Source: Vagococcus bubulae
GTDB taxonomy: Bacteria; Bacillota; Bacilli; Lactobacillales; Vagococcaceae
Length of the DNA stretch: 64,000 nucleotides
Assembly: GCF_003950315.1 (NCBI RefSeq)
Contig: NZ_NGJT01000010.1
Coordinates: 1-64,000 of the forward strand
Direction of reading: 5' to 3'
How positions within the stretch are numbered: the stretch's first letter is position 1; every line of letters starts with the position of its first letter. Both the position numbers and the translations under genes were made by a program. The notes below the pieces were generated by a model. It saw nothing but the letters and a program-made list of their open reading frames with translations, was not told where the DNA came from and ran no database searches. Positions 1 to 9,076 of the stretch are shown piece after piece.

Positions 1-2
1 TT

Positions 3-1328
3 CATTTTCGTAACCAATTGGTTACCCAAAAATTAATTGATGAGGAAGCTATTTTTATAGATGGTACCAAAATAGAAGCTAATGCTAATAAATATACTTT
101 TGTATGGAAAAAAAGTATTAATAACTATGAAGTTAGCCTAACAAATAAGTCAAAAGAACTTTATCATCAACTTGTTCAAGAACAAATTATCCCTGCCATT
201 CAAAATGAAGACGAACCATTACATCTTGAAAATCTAACAGAGATAACACACTCTCTAGAAACTGAAGTGAATAACCTCACTGATAAAATAAATAATGAGA
301 ATAATGTAGAGCAACGAAAAGCATTAAGAAATAAACGAATTAAACCAAGAAAATACCTTAAACAATTCAGAGATTTTAAAACTAGAACACAGAAATATCA
401 AAAACAAAAAGCCATATTAAATAAAAGAAATAGCTATTCAAAGACAGATAATGATGCTACTTTCATGAGAATGAAAGACGATCATATGAAAAATGGGCAA
501 CTTAAACCTGGATACAATGTTCAAATTGCTACTAACAATCAATATGTACTAGCTTATGATGTATTCCAAAATCAAACGGATTTTAAAACACTTATTCCAT
601 TTTTAGAAACGATTAAAGATAATTATTTTAAACTTCCAAAATACATTGTTGCTGATGTAGGGTATGGTAGCGAAGAAAATTACCAAGCTATTATAGATGT
701 CTTTGAAAGAATCCCTTTAATTACCTACACGATGTATCAAAAAGAATTAAAAAAGAAGCATAGAATCACCCCCTTTAACGTAACTAATTGGAGGTATGAT
801 GAATTATTAGATGTTTATTTTTGACCACTCAATCGTCGCTTGAAGTTTAAACGTTATTCTAAAAGAATTGATAAGTATGGTTTAAAGAGAAATCTAAAAT
901 TATATGAATGTGAAAGTTGTAAAAATTGTCCGATACGTTCATCCTGTACAAAAGCTAAAAGTGATAAAAATCGAGTCATTCAAAAAAATTATAATTGGGA
1001 ATATTTTAAAGCTCACGCAAAAGCACTTATCAATGCAGAAGAAACAGGCAAAATTTATAAACAAAGAAAAATTGTAGAACCAGCTTTTGGAAATCTAAAG
1101 GCTAATTTGTCGTTCACTCGTTTCTCTGTTAGAGGAAAAGATAAGGTGATTAATGAGTTAGGTTTTGCATTAATGGCAATAAACATAAGGAAATTAACTG
1201 CCTATAGGCAGTTGAAAAGTACGAATGAACTCAAAAATAAGGATTTAAAAATGATATTTTCATTCTTAAATCCTTGTTTTTTTATTTTAGAGACTTTTGG
1301 GTCAGCCTCGCTTTTTCATTTCTTCTAA
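3..1328 (+). pseudogene. IS1182-type transposase, 5'-truncated by the window and split by an in-frame TGA
   Basis: The frame is open to the left edge, so the true N-terminus lies outside the window. The first part carries AIFIDGTKIEANANKYTF and a following transposase core. The second part carries a cysteine-rich stretch (YECESCKNCPIRSSC) and EPAFGNLKANLSF, which I recognise as the C-terminal half of IS1182-family DDE transposases. The two parts are in the same frame and separated only by TGA at 822-824, so this is a nonsense change and not a frameshift. From memory, relatives have a Y-x-C-P motif at that point, and here the order is Y-F-stop-P. A single TGT or TGC to TGA change would therefore explain the break. 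The copy is probably inactive. The IS ends were not delimited. Confidence 0.85.
1239..1288 (+). terminator. Intrinsic terminator at the 3' end of the transposase
   Basis: A 16-bp stem with one mismatch (1239-1254 against 1260-1275) has a 5-nt loop and is followed by a T-rich tract. It lies inside the last codons of the transposase frame, as is common in compact insertion sequences. Confidence 0.7.
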
Positions 1329-1969
1329 TGTTCCAGTCCCTCTAAACAAAACTTCCCTACTTTATCGCTCACCAATTTGTCGTAATTTTCATAACATTCC
1401 GTTGCCAAATCAGATACGCCTCTAATAGATAGAAATGGCATGTCATTAATAAAACAAGTGTGGGCAATAGCACTTGTTTCCATATCTACCGCAACAGCAT
1501 CAAAGGTTTCAATAATACGTGTCTTTTCATTATCATCTGCAATGAAAGATTCACCAGATACCATACAGCCTATGATTCCTTCTTTATGATACTTTTTAAA
1601 TTTAGCTAACAACTGTGGGTCTGCTTTAAAAATGGACGTATGCGGAAATAATCGCTCCATTTGGTTTTTATCCACATCATGATGACTATATCTATCTCCT
1701 AAAACAATATCTAATGGTTTTAAACAAGGATGTAATCCTCCTGCTATTCCAATATTTAATAGGCAATTTGGCTCAAAATAATCAATCAATAATTGCGTAT
1801 AAACCGTTGCATTCACTTTACCCACACCACTCACAACTAATACCAATTCATTTTCACCATAATCAGCTAAGTAAAACGTCTGCTTTTTTAATACAACAGA
1901 AGTGTATTGTAGTTGATTCTTTAAATAATCTAATTCTATTGGCATAGCACAGATAATTCCTATTTTCAT
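1325..1969 (-). CDS. mtnN: 5'-methylthioadenosine/S-adenosylhomocysteine nucleosidase
   Basis: This enzyme hydrolyses methylthioadenosine and S-adenosylhomocysteine to release adenine in the activated-methyl cycle. The 214-residue protein shows the PNP/UDP phosphorylase family pattern: an N-terminal CAMPIE with E12, the LNIGIAGG glycine motif, VDME (E164) and a terminal SD (D187). These match the two acidic residues and the catalytic aspartate of MTA/SAH nucleosidases. It is slightly shorter than the usual 228-232 residues. GAGGTG precedes the ATG. Its 3' end meets the broken transposase, so the insertion sequence landed just downstream. The family assignment is firm, but preference for MTA over SAH cannot be read from sequence. 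Confidence 0.88.
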   Translation of the reverse strand: MKIGIICAMPIELDYLKNQLQYTSVVLKKQTFYLADYGENELVLVVSGVGKVNATVYTQLLIDYFEPNCLLNIGIAGGLHPCLKPLDIVLGDRYSHHDVDKNQMERLFPHTSIFKADPQLLAKFKKYHKEGIIGCMVSGESFIADDNEKTRIIETFDAVAVDMETSAIAHTCFINDMPFLSIRGVSDLATECYENYDKLVSDKVGKFCLEGLEH

Positions 1970-2007
1970 GAGAGCACCTCATTCCATCTTTATTTTACTA
2001 CTTATTT

Positions 2008-2053
2008 ATTAAAAATAAACCACACACTAGATATTCGTCATACTCGTGTGTGG
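2008..2053 (-). terminator. Intrinsic terminator after the cytidine deaminase-like gene
   Basis: Stem CCACACAC/GTGTGTGG (2020-2027 with 2046-2053) is followed on the minus strand by a T-rich tract. It separates the upstream genes from mtnN. Confidence 0.75.
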
Positions 2054-2065
2054 CTTATTATGATC

Positions 2066-2473
2066 TCATGTCCCCCACCATTTCGGTAACAAGTCTTTTA
2101 ATGTTATGATTTCTCTAGTTTCATAATCAACCATGATTTGTGTTTCTTTGTTTTTAGGAGAAAATTGCATCAACGTTTCTCTACAAATACCACAAGGCAT
2201 CCCCCGAGTATCACTTGGAGGTGTATCCCTAAAAGCAATGATTCTTTTAACTTGTGTTTCTCCACTTGCTTGATACATATTAATCAAGGCCATTCTTTCA
2301 GCACATAAATTTATCGTTCCGCCTGTTCCCTCAATGCAGTACCCTGTAAAAATCTTTCCACTAGCACTTTCTAACGCACAGACCACATGATTCGTATAGA
2401 TAAAACTGTTTACTTCTGTGGGGTGATAATATTCTTTTGCTCGTACGTATAAGTCTTCCCAAATATCTGCCAT
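2066..2473 (-). CDS. Cytidine deaminase-like zinc hydrolase
   Basis: The 135-residue protein has the cytidine deaminase zinc signature: CAER, with C57 and the proton-shuttling E59, and PCGIC, with C94 and C97. The expected product deaminates cytidine or a related nucleoside in pyrimidine salvage. The N-terminus (VNSFIYTNHVVCALESASG) differs from the classical SxFxVGAA start of Cdd, so substrate range is uncertain and a blasticidin-deaminase-like role is possible. GAGGG lies before the ATG. It follows the CPBP protease gene by 15 nt and may be co-transcribed with it. Confidence 0.78.
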   Translation of the reverse strand: MADIWEDLYVRAKEYYHPTEVNSFIYTNHVVCALESASGKIFTGYCIEGTGGTINLCAERMALINMYQASGETQVKRIIAFRDTPPSDTRGMPCGICRETLMQFSPKNKETQIMVDYETREIITLKDLLPKWWGT

Positions 2474-2488
2474 AACATCCCTCTCTTT

Positions 2489-3148
2489 CTAACCAAAAAA
2501 CAGAATATTAAATAGATTCCAAGTCATATGTAATAACATTGGTACAAAAATATTTTTACTTTTCATAAATGACCAACTAAACAGAATACCTAAAAGAAAT
2601 ACTTGGATAAATCCACCAGAGGAGATAATCCCATTAAAAGTATTCGTATAAATCCAGGTAGGAAAATGAATCAAAACAAATAGAATAGAAGATAAAATAA
2701 TAGCATTCCATTTGGATACTTTTGTCAGTAATGAATTTAATAGCCATCCTCTAAAGACCATCTCTTCTGTTACTCCTACGAATAATACTGTATTAATCAG
2801 TGAAATAGGTTGAAAACTTTCACGTATAGCGATGTTGCCATATTGAATATAAGAAATAATAAGCAAATACATCATGATAGCCAACATCACCAAAAACCAT
2901 GTCGTCCATTTAACTCGTCGACTAAATAAATCAGGGTACTTTATCGCTATTCCCTCGTTCTTCTTAATCAATAGAAAACTTGGTACTGTCCAGATCCCTA
3001 ATTTAATCACTGTTTGGATAAGTGTTCCTGATACTTGAGATAGATTTAATAAAATTTGAGGTTTCACAACAAACTCATACACATTCCAAACGAAAAAGAA
3101 TGTAATAATATAAAGGATTAACTGATTAAATGATTTTTTCTGTGACAT
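2489..3148 (-). CDS. CPBP-family intramembrane metalloprotease (Abi/CAAX-like)
   Basis: A 219-residue polytopic membrane protein with the three CPBP motifs: E128-E129-x3-R133, H161 after a hydrophobic stretch, and H207-x3-N211. Members are glutamate/histidine-dependent proteases within the membrane. Some process peptides, and some give immunity to bacteriocins. AAAGGAGTT precedes the ATG. The gene lies 74 nt downstream of the double-sortase gene on the same strand, so it may be read from the pilus operon, but no functional link can be proved from position alone. Confidence 0.85.
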   Translation of the reverse strand: MSQKKSFNQLILYIITFFFVWNVYEFVVKPQILLNLSQVSGTLIQTVIKLGIWTVPSFLLIKKNEGIAIKYPDLFSRRVKWTTWFLVMLAIMMYLLIISYIQYGNIAIRESFQPISLINTVLFVGVTEEMVFRGWLLNSLLTKVSKWNAIILSSILFVLIHFPTWIYTNTFNGIISSGGFIQVFLLGILFSWSFMKSKNIFVPMLLHMTWNLFNILFFG

Positions 3149-3222
3149 ATTTAACTCCTTTCAGTAACAACTAATTTTTATAGACAAAATCGAATTTTTC
3201 ATTATCTTATTTCCTCTGTACG

Positions 3223-5052
3223 TTATCTTAAAAATCCCAATACGATAATCGGAAAAAGCAATAACAAAAATAAAGGAGCTGCTGTTTGAACTGGATTGGA
3301 CAAGATAGACGATGCTAAATTTATTCCAAACTGACTCTTATATGTAATCGGATTTTTCGGAATGACTGTTCCATCAGAATTGTCATCCTTAACTAATTGA
3401 ACTTGCTCCAACTGCTTATCCGTAGAATCTTCAATCGACGTTTGATTCGATAATTTCCCTTGTACTAACCTACGATACTTAGTTCCTATATCGCCCTCAC
3501 ATCTAATCAGTGTTAATTGTTCTGTTGGAACTTTTTTTATGACATCTACCTCTGTTTCATCTATCACTTTATTCACTGTTACATCAAAAGTGTAAATATT
3601 TTTAAAATCCGTTGCATACATCTTATCCCCTTTTTTTAATTTATCAATATCCGTTAGCAAAGCTGAAGAGCCTACAAGATTATGGGACATCAGAACATAA
3701 TTATCCTTACCTAGTTCTTGATTTTTCCTGTAACTCGCTGCTCCACTTAATAAATTTGTGTTAGAAATACCTGAAAGTATCGGAACATCTATGGATACTG
3801 AGGGTATAACCAATCTTCCTATCCCCCAATCATTCACACTTTTATGAAAATCACCTAAAGCTTCTGCATAATCAGAAACGTTAACACTTCGTATTTTTTG
3901 TTCATCATAATTCCCTTTTAATATCTTGTCAGCATTATAGGCATACAATTCTTCCTGTGCACCTACATCTATTTTGCCAAATTCTGCACTTTGTTGCATC
4001 TGTGTAAATCCATACACTGCATAACACAATACACCTATCATTATAATTAATAATGCAATAAAAAACATTTTTATCACTTTAACAAGTGTAACAAGTTTTC
4101 TACGATATTTTTTAAATATTTTTTTGTTTTTCGTCATCATTTTTTCTTTATAATATCTATACAATAACCACAAAACAACAAATAGTGGTATACATACAGC
4201 TAACAATACCAAAACAATGACTTGATAACTTAATAAGTTTCTTCGTACAATATCTTTTTTAGCTGCTTCTTTATAACTAATACGATGGCCATTTACTAAT
4301 AACCGATAAGTATTAATGCCTGGAGGTGTACAAGTTAGCAATGTAACGATGTCTTCTCCTGGTATAACGGCTACACTTTCAATATCCGACGGAAGAACTT
4401 CTTCAAAGGATTTTATTTCATATGCTAATTTTTCACCTAAAATATTAATAAAAAAGATATCTCCTTCTTTTAAATTTCTTATCTCAGAAAAAAGAACTTG
4501 ATTCTTCATGCCACTATGCCCAGTTATCACCGATCGAGTATTTATTCCCCCAATTGGAATTGAAGATTGTTCAAAATGACCTAATCCTTTATCAAGTGTT
4601 TTGTAACTAGTACCATGATAAAAGGGAAGTGATTTTATATTAAGTGCAGGAACTTCAATCGTTCCCATGACATTTTGATTTTCCAAAAAACCGTTATAAT
4701 CAATTTTTTTAGTATTTCGATTACCTTGTTGATTAGCATATATCTCTTTATTGTATTCCTTTGCCAACTCAATATTTTTATCAATATCTTTTTGAACGGT
4801 ATCTTTCATTTCTTTATTATATTGATCTACAGCTTCACTACGATCTCTATTTGCTAAATAGTTACCTACTATTGGGTAAAGTAAAGCCCCTAAACCTAAC
4901 AAAATCATTACCACGGCTCCTACTTTTAAAAAACTAAATCCATTATTTTTTTTTGAGGAGCTTTTTTTTCTATGACCATGTTTTCTAGATTTTTTTTTAC
5001 TTTTATTTTTACTTGTGCTTTTGCTTTTTTTATTCATTTTATTACTACTCAT
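3223..5052 (-). CDS. Tandem sortase: N-terminal class C-like and C-terminal class A-like domains in one protein
   Basis: The 609-residue protein holds two complete sortase domains. After a Lys-rich cytoplasmic N-terminus and a membrane segment (about 43-62), domain 1 has ITGHSG (H179), TLLTCT (C241) and R250, and reads like a pilin-polymerising class C enzyme. A second membrane segment (about 276-298), a basic cytoplasmic loop and a third segment (about 327-348) follow. Domain 2 has LMSHN (H457), TLIRC (C518) and R527/R528, and reads like class A. A fourth membrane segment ends the protein. This topology puts both catalytic domains outside the cell. The Arg before C518 departs from the usual TLxTC. 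No ribosome site precedes the Met codons between the domains, so one polypeptide is expected. It lies directly downstream of the two pilins. Confidence 0.88.
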   Translation of the reverse strand: MSSNKMNKKSKSTSKNKSKKKSRKHGHRKKSSSKKNNGFSFLKVGAVVMILLGLGALLYPIVGNYLANRDRSEAVDQYNKEMKDTVQKDIDKNIELAKEYNKEIYANQQGNRNTKKIDYNGFLENQNVMGTIEVPALNIKSLPFYHGTSYKTLDKGLGHFEQSSIPIGGINTRSVITGHSGMKNQVLFSEIRNLKEGDIFFINILGEKLAYEIKSFEEVLPSDIESVAVIPGEDIVTLLTCTPPGINTYRLLVNGHRISYKEAAKKDIVRRNLLSYQVIVLVLLAVCIPLFVVLWLLYRYYKEKMMTKNKKIFKKYRRKLVTLVKVIKMFFIALLIIMIGVLCYAVYGFTQMQQSAEFGKIDVGAQEELYAYNADKILKGNYDEQKIRSVNVSDYAEALGDFHKSVNDWGIGRLVIPSVSIDVPILSGISNTNLLSGAASYRKNQELGKDNYVLMSHNLVGSSALLTDIDKLKKGDKMYATDFKNIYTFDVTVNKVIDETEVDVIKKVPTEQLTLIRCEGDIGTKYRRLVQGKLSNQTSIEDSTDKQLEQVQLVKDDNSDGTVIPKNPITYKSQFGINLASSILSNPVQTAAPLFLLLLFPIIVLGFLR

Positions 5053-5162
5053 TTTCTACCCACCTAATATGTACTTTTTTAGCAACTATTAACTTAGTGA
5101 ATATTACTAAATAAGACACTATTCCATTAAAAAAGAAATAATGTCTTTTAGTTCTCTATCAT

Positions 5163-5825
5163 TTAAATTTTTATTTTTTTAAATTGAAGCAAACCTACCA
5201 TCCCCATACAACCAATTAATCCTATCATCCAATATAATTGATTTGATTGACCTATATCTCCATCTGTTTGTGGCAGTTTATCTGGTAGTTCTGGTTCTGA
5301 ATCGAAGGTTTTAGATACCAAACTTGATTTAGGGTAGATATACACATCATTTAATAAACCACTTTTACTATCCATAGGGAGAGAAACTATAATAGGTTCC
5401 ATTAAATTAGATAATAAATCATTAGGTAACTCTTTTATTTGGTAAATACCTTTCGATAATCCAACAATATCAGCTTCTCCAAATTGGTTTGTTGTAACTG
5501 TTTTTGTAAAGGCTTCTTTACCACTAACAACTTCATAAGAGCTATTTTGTGTCGCATCTAAATTAGAGTGTTTCAATGTCACTCGTGTAACAGTATACTG
5601 AATAGAAGAAACACCATTTAAAATATTTCCTTCCTCATCCTTAACCTCATCAAGTTTCAATCCATTATGAATCAATTCATTTTGAAGTTTTGTATCTTCA
5701 CGTATACCTAGTTTTACAATGTGAATGCCATATGACCCATCTTCAGCATATAATTGAATAGGGAAGAAAGCGAATAGACCAATTAAATAAACTAACCATA
5801 ATACTTGTTTTTTATTTAAATTCAT
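5163..5825 (-). CDS. Minor or basal pilin with LPQTDG sorting signal
   Basis: A 220-residue exported protein with a signal peptide (about 1-27), a CnaB-like pilin domain, a VYIYPK pilin motif (K166), an E-box-like YQIKELP (E132), the sorting signal LPQTDG at 184-189, a membrane helix and a basic tail. The pilin-motif lysine suggests it can be a nucleophile in sortase C polymerisation, and the LPQTD motif makes it a sortase substrate. Its small size suggests a basal or anchoring subunit. It lies between the major pilin and the double sortase on the same strand. It has no adhesin-sized domain, so a tip adhesin is not evident in this locus. Confidence 0.8.
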   Translation of the reverse strand: MNLNKKQVLWLVYLIGLFAFFPIQLYAEDGSYGIHIVKLGIREDTKLQNELIHNGLKLDEVKDEEGNILNGVSSIQYTVTRVTLKHSNLDATQNSSYEVVSGKEAFTKTVTTNQFGEADIVGLSKGIYQIKELPNDLLSNLMEPIIVSLPMDSKSGLLNDVYIYPKSSLVSKTFDSEPELPDKLPQTDGDIGQSNQLYWMIGLIGCMGMVGLLQFKKIKI

Positions 5826-5965
5826 TTTATGACTTTCCTCCTCTCAAGTAATCACACTATTTGAATGACTCCATTTGAATCATTCTTATAAATAGATCCA
5901 ATTAACCTCTACTTAGCTATTATTTTTCATAACAAATTGGAATAGAACAACGAATGTCATATCCA

Positions 5966-5998
5966 AATAAAAAGATGATAACCAGTTTGGTTACCATC
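5966..5998 (-). terminator. Terminator between major and minor pilin genes
   Basis: On the minus strand a 10-bp stem (with one G-U pair, 5974-5983 against 5989-5998) has a 5-nt loop and is followed by TTTTTATTT. A second large stem-loop without a good T tract lies just upstream at 6018-6063, with a 9-bp inner stem GCTGCTATT/AATAGCAGC. Read-through would be needed to express the minor pilin and sortase from the major pilin promoter. Confidence 0.8.
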
Positions 5999-6077
5999 AT
6001 TATGACTAAAGAAAGATTGGCAACCAGCTGCTATTGAATTAATAGCAGCACTATTAATTGCCAGCCATCCTTTATTA

Positions 6078-7895
6078 TTAAGCACGTTTACGCTTGTTAT
6101 CAACGGTTAACATTACTGTTCCTGTAAGAATCAATCCAATCGCAACAGCTATTACAATTGTTGTCCCAGTTCCACCTGTAAATGGTAGTTTTGTTACCTT
6201 TTGATTGGTAATTTCCAGATAAGATTTTGATGCAGTGTCCAACGTCACAGTAATAGGTATAGAATCTTTTATTAATTCATAGCCATCCGGAGACTTTGTT
6301 TCTACCACCCAATATGTTTTTTCAATATACGCAGGATCAGTTTTATCTTCCTCACCTGATTCTTGAATTCCGTTATCATTTGCATCATCAAACCAAATCA
6401 ATTTCAATCCATTAAATGTTACTTTACCATTTGCATCACTGATACTTTTCATCAATGTTGTTCCTGCATTTGACGCTGCAGAAATGGCATCTTGCAATGT
6501 TCCACCAACTATCTTACCACCAGATACTTTACCATATCGTTTGCCATCTACTCCTAAAAAGATATTCTTTTTAGCATCTTCGTCACTATCAGCTATATGG
6601 AATTCTGCACCTGGAAGGTTTTCTGCACCTGATTCTGTTTCACCCTTTTTAGTTAAATCAAAACCGCCCGTATAATATTTAGGGTCATTCTCATTACGAG
6701 ATATCACTGGTTTATTACCAGGAGTCAAAAATTTAACTTGAAAAGCATTTTTAATTGTACCGTTATAATTAACATCTGTTTTGGTTTTATAGACAACTCT
6801 TATTTGTTCATATATGTCAACCTTCTTCATTCCTTCTTTTGTCAGAACTACTTCTACTTCCTTAGTAGCAGCTGTTCCAGATTCTGTAATTGGTTTAGTT
6901 GTTTTATTTACTCCATTGACTGCTACAGAATAATCCGTCTTAAATGTTAAATCCACCCATTTTGCTTCGGCAACAGGAACAGATTGTTGCCCACCACCTC
7001 TTGCTTGAACAGTAACATCTAATAATTCCAAGTTTTTATCAAGAGTATCTAAAATTTTAAAGTAATTAGCAAAAATCTCATCACCCATATTGACATCTAG
7101 TTCAGTACCATCAATAACATTCCCACTATCATCATAAATAGGTTTAATTTTCATATCTTGTGAAGCTACTGTATATAAACCAGATGGAACATTCATTTGC
7201 GCTTCCCATGTAAATTCTTGACCCGCTTTAATTGAATAGCCATTTCCGCCATTGACTGTTTTGGTTGCATTCATTAATGTTTCTAAAATATTTTTAGGTT
7301 GAACAACGACATCATAGATTAATTTTCCAGTGTCTTCACGCTTAGTTTGCGGAATAGTAACAAAAAATGGATCGGCCGGCTTAACAACTTTCGGTACTAC
7401 TCCACGATCGTCGGGTAATTCTGTCACTAAGTATGTACCATCAGCATCTAAACCAACACCAAATGAATAAGTTGCCTTTCCATTACTATCTGTTGTCACT
7501 ATTTTTTCAAAGTCCTCAACAATGTCATAATCCACCCCTTCTACAACAGTCAATGGATCCTCCAATGGTTTAGGCGTACTTCTTGGAGCATATATAGGTC
7601 TTACACGTTGAATTTTAAACTTAATCCCCGGAAGCGGTTCCTTTGTTATACCATCAACTGCTTCACCTGTTCCTCGTTCATCGAATTCTGAGACATCTTT
7701 TGCAACATATTTATAAATAGTTAATGAACGTTCAGATGTTTCATCAGCTATTGGTCCTCCCACGACTTTTGCAGGTGCCGCTTCAACAACTGTTGAAGTA
7801 GCACTATGATTTAATAGACCAACATTCCCAAATAATGTAGTAGCTACTATTAACAAACTTGTTACTAAATTGACTTTAAATCTCCTTTTTTTCAT
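6078..7895 (-). CDS. Major pilin shaft protein, isopeptide-forming, LPFTGG anchor
   Basis: A 605-residue fimbrial subunit of the SpaH/EbpB type. It has a signal peptide to about residue 40, an N-terminal pilin domain, the pilin motif VVVQPK with K201, a middle domain, a C-terminal CnaB domain with the E-box YWVVETKSPDGY (E532), and LPFTGG at 570-575 before a membrane helix and KRKR tail. Sortase C would join K201 of one subunit to the Thr of the next. The ATG at 7895 is preferred over the longer frame because AAGGGG lies 8 nt upstream. It is the first gene of the pilus operon, followed by the minor pilin and the tandem sortase. Confidence 0.9.
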   Translation of the reverse strand: MKKRRFKVNLVTSLLIVATTLFGNVGLLNHSATSTVVEAAPAKVVGGPIADETSERSLTIYKYVAKDVSEFDERGTGEAVDGITKEPLPGIKFKIQRVRPIYAPRSTPKPLEDPLTVVEGVDYDIVEDFEKIVTTDSNGKATYSFGVGLDADGTYLVTELPDDRGVVPKVVKPADPFFVTIPQTKREDTGKLIYDVVVQPKNILETLMNATKTVNGGNGYSIKAGQEFTWEAQMNVPSGLYTVASQDMKIKPIYDDSGNVIDGTELDVNMGDEIFANYFKILDTLDKNLELLDVTVQARGGGQQSVPVAEAKWVDLTFKTDYSVAVNGVNKTTKPITESGTAATKEVEVVLTKEGMKKVDIYEQIRVVYKTKTDVNYNGTIKNAFQVKFLTPGNKPVISRNENDPKYYTGGFDLTKKGETESGAENLPGAEFHIADSDEDAKKNIFLGVDGKRYGKVSGGKIVGGTLQDAISAASNAGTTLMKSISDANGKVTFNGLKLIWFDDANDNGIQESGEEDKTDPAYIEKTYWVVETKSPDGYELIKDSIPITVTLDTASKSYLEITNQKVTKLPFTGGTGTTIVIAVAIGLILTGTVMLTVDNKRKRA

Positions 7896-7928
7896 AAAAT
7901 ATCCCCTTTTATAAACTTTTATATTTAT

Positions 7929-7957
7929 AGTATACATTTTTTGAACAAGTGAATCAA
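7929..7957 (-). promoter_or_regulatory. Predicted sigma-A promoter of the pilus operon
   Basis: TTGATT, a 17-nt spacer and TATACT lie 34 nt or more upstream of the major pilin ATG on the minus strand. Confidence 0.6.
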
Positions 7958-8336
7958 CATGATATTTATTACTAATTAATATAAACTATTGAAACATTTT
8001 AAATTAATGTAAGTAAAACTATTTAAATTATTACCAATAATTTATAACAATAATCTTATTGTAACTCAAAATATCTATTAACTAGTATTTTTATCTTTTC
8101 ATATTCAAAATTAGCAAATTTTTAACAATACTATTTATATAATCATTGAAAACAATACATAAATAACAATTAACAAAAAATAATTACTATACATTACACT
8201 AAATAAACTATTAATTTACATAACACAATAAATAAAATGAACTTTCTGTTAAATTCCATTAAACTAAATTAAGTAAAATTTGTTTTGATGGGTACAAGAA
8301 GAACTCATTCCCATTAAAGATAAAACTTGAATTCAA
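7958..8336. other. AT-rich intergenic stretch without a recognised gene
   Basis: About 380 nt of very AT-rich sequence upstream of the pilus operon. I see no convincing reading frame, RNA or repeat. Regulatory sites for the pilus promoter could lie here, but none can be named. Confidence 0.6.
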
Positions 8337-8402
8337 CAAAAATTAGACTATACATCACCGATAAAATATCGGTAATCTATAGTCTAAAAATTATTTTTTT
8401 TA
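8337..8402. terminator. Bidirectional terminator-like stem downstream of the small exported peptide gene
   Basis: A nested hairpin pairs TTAGACTATA with TATAGTCTAA (8343-8352, 8378-8387) around ACCGATA/TATCGGT. T-rich runs flank it on both strands. It is well placed to end the minus-strand peptide gene before the pilus operon. Confidence 0.75.
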
Positions 8403-8439
8403 ATAATATCCCATTTTATCGGTATGCACATTTTACTTT

Positions 8440-8670
8440 TTATTGATAATAACCATTTGAATCCATGCTGTCATGACAATGATTCATTTGCGTCGTCATT
8501 CTTTGATGTTGTCTCATCATACCTTGTCTACTACCTCGATGTCTTTGAGAATAAGAATAATCATCTTGATTATAATCATTCATTGCATTGGCATAAACTA
8601 AACTTCCTGTAAACATTGTTAACATAACAATAACTGCACCCACCATTAAATGTTTCATCTTTTTATTCAA
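8440..8670 (-). CDS. Small exported Met/His-rich peptide of unknown function
   Basis: A 76-residue product with a clear signal peptide (hydrophobic 9-26, cleavage near VYANA) and a short hydrophilic mature part rich in Met, His, Gln, Arg and Asp with one Cys. GGAGG lies 11 nt before a TTG start, which supports TTG over the downstream ATG. No family is recognised. Clustered Met and His with a Cys could bind copper or another soft metal, but that is only a compositional inference. It stands alone between two AT-rich gaps and has its own terminator. Confidence 0.6.
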   Translation of the reverse strand: MNKKMKHLMVGAVIVMLTMFTGSLVYANAMNDYNQDDYSYSQRHRGSRQGMMRQHQRMTTQMNHCHDSMDSNGYYQ

Positions 8671-9076
8671 TTTTATTTTAACCTCCTTTTATATACAAAC
8701 GAAGTATACACTACTTATCAGTTCATTTCAATCTTATTTATTCAATTTATCAAACATAACACACAATTATTTACATTAGTAGAAATCATATTGATGAAAA
8801 AATGATACTTTTTTGACTACGCATATATTTCTTACCAGATACCTAAACTGTCCTAATCTTTTTAATCCTCAAAAAATATTACTAACAAGATTCCATGTGA
8901 AAAATAACAATATCCCACCTAAACATTTTTATTACTTTCCAAAATAATATAATTATTGGTAAATATTATTTTTATCCTACTTAATTACCAAACTTACCAT
9001 TACATATTTCACTTTTTCCAAAAAATGTATATAATGAATTGATCTACCATAATTATACGAGGGAGTTTATTTTTAC
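8671..9076. other. AT-rich intergenic region with a promoter for the downstream membrane protein
   Basis: No gene is seen. A TATAAT at 9030-9035 with only a weak -35 lies upstream of the + strand membrane protein, and GAGGGAG at 9059-9065 is its ribosome site. The minus-strand peptide gene must also have its promoter here, but none is clear. Confidence 0.5.

Noticed and set aside
822-824. TGA as a selenocysteine or read-through codon in the transposase
   Set aside because: No SECIS-like stem or selenium genes are seen, and loss of a Cys codon by one base change is simpler.
305-1330. Two separate transposase genes at 18-824 and 840-1328
   Set aside because: They are in the same frame and are halves of one gene.
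7958-8336. A promoter-proximal riboswitch or sRNA upstream of the pilus operon
   Set aside because: The stretch is AT-rich without a stable stem or conserved motif that I can support.
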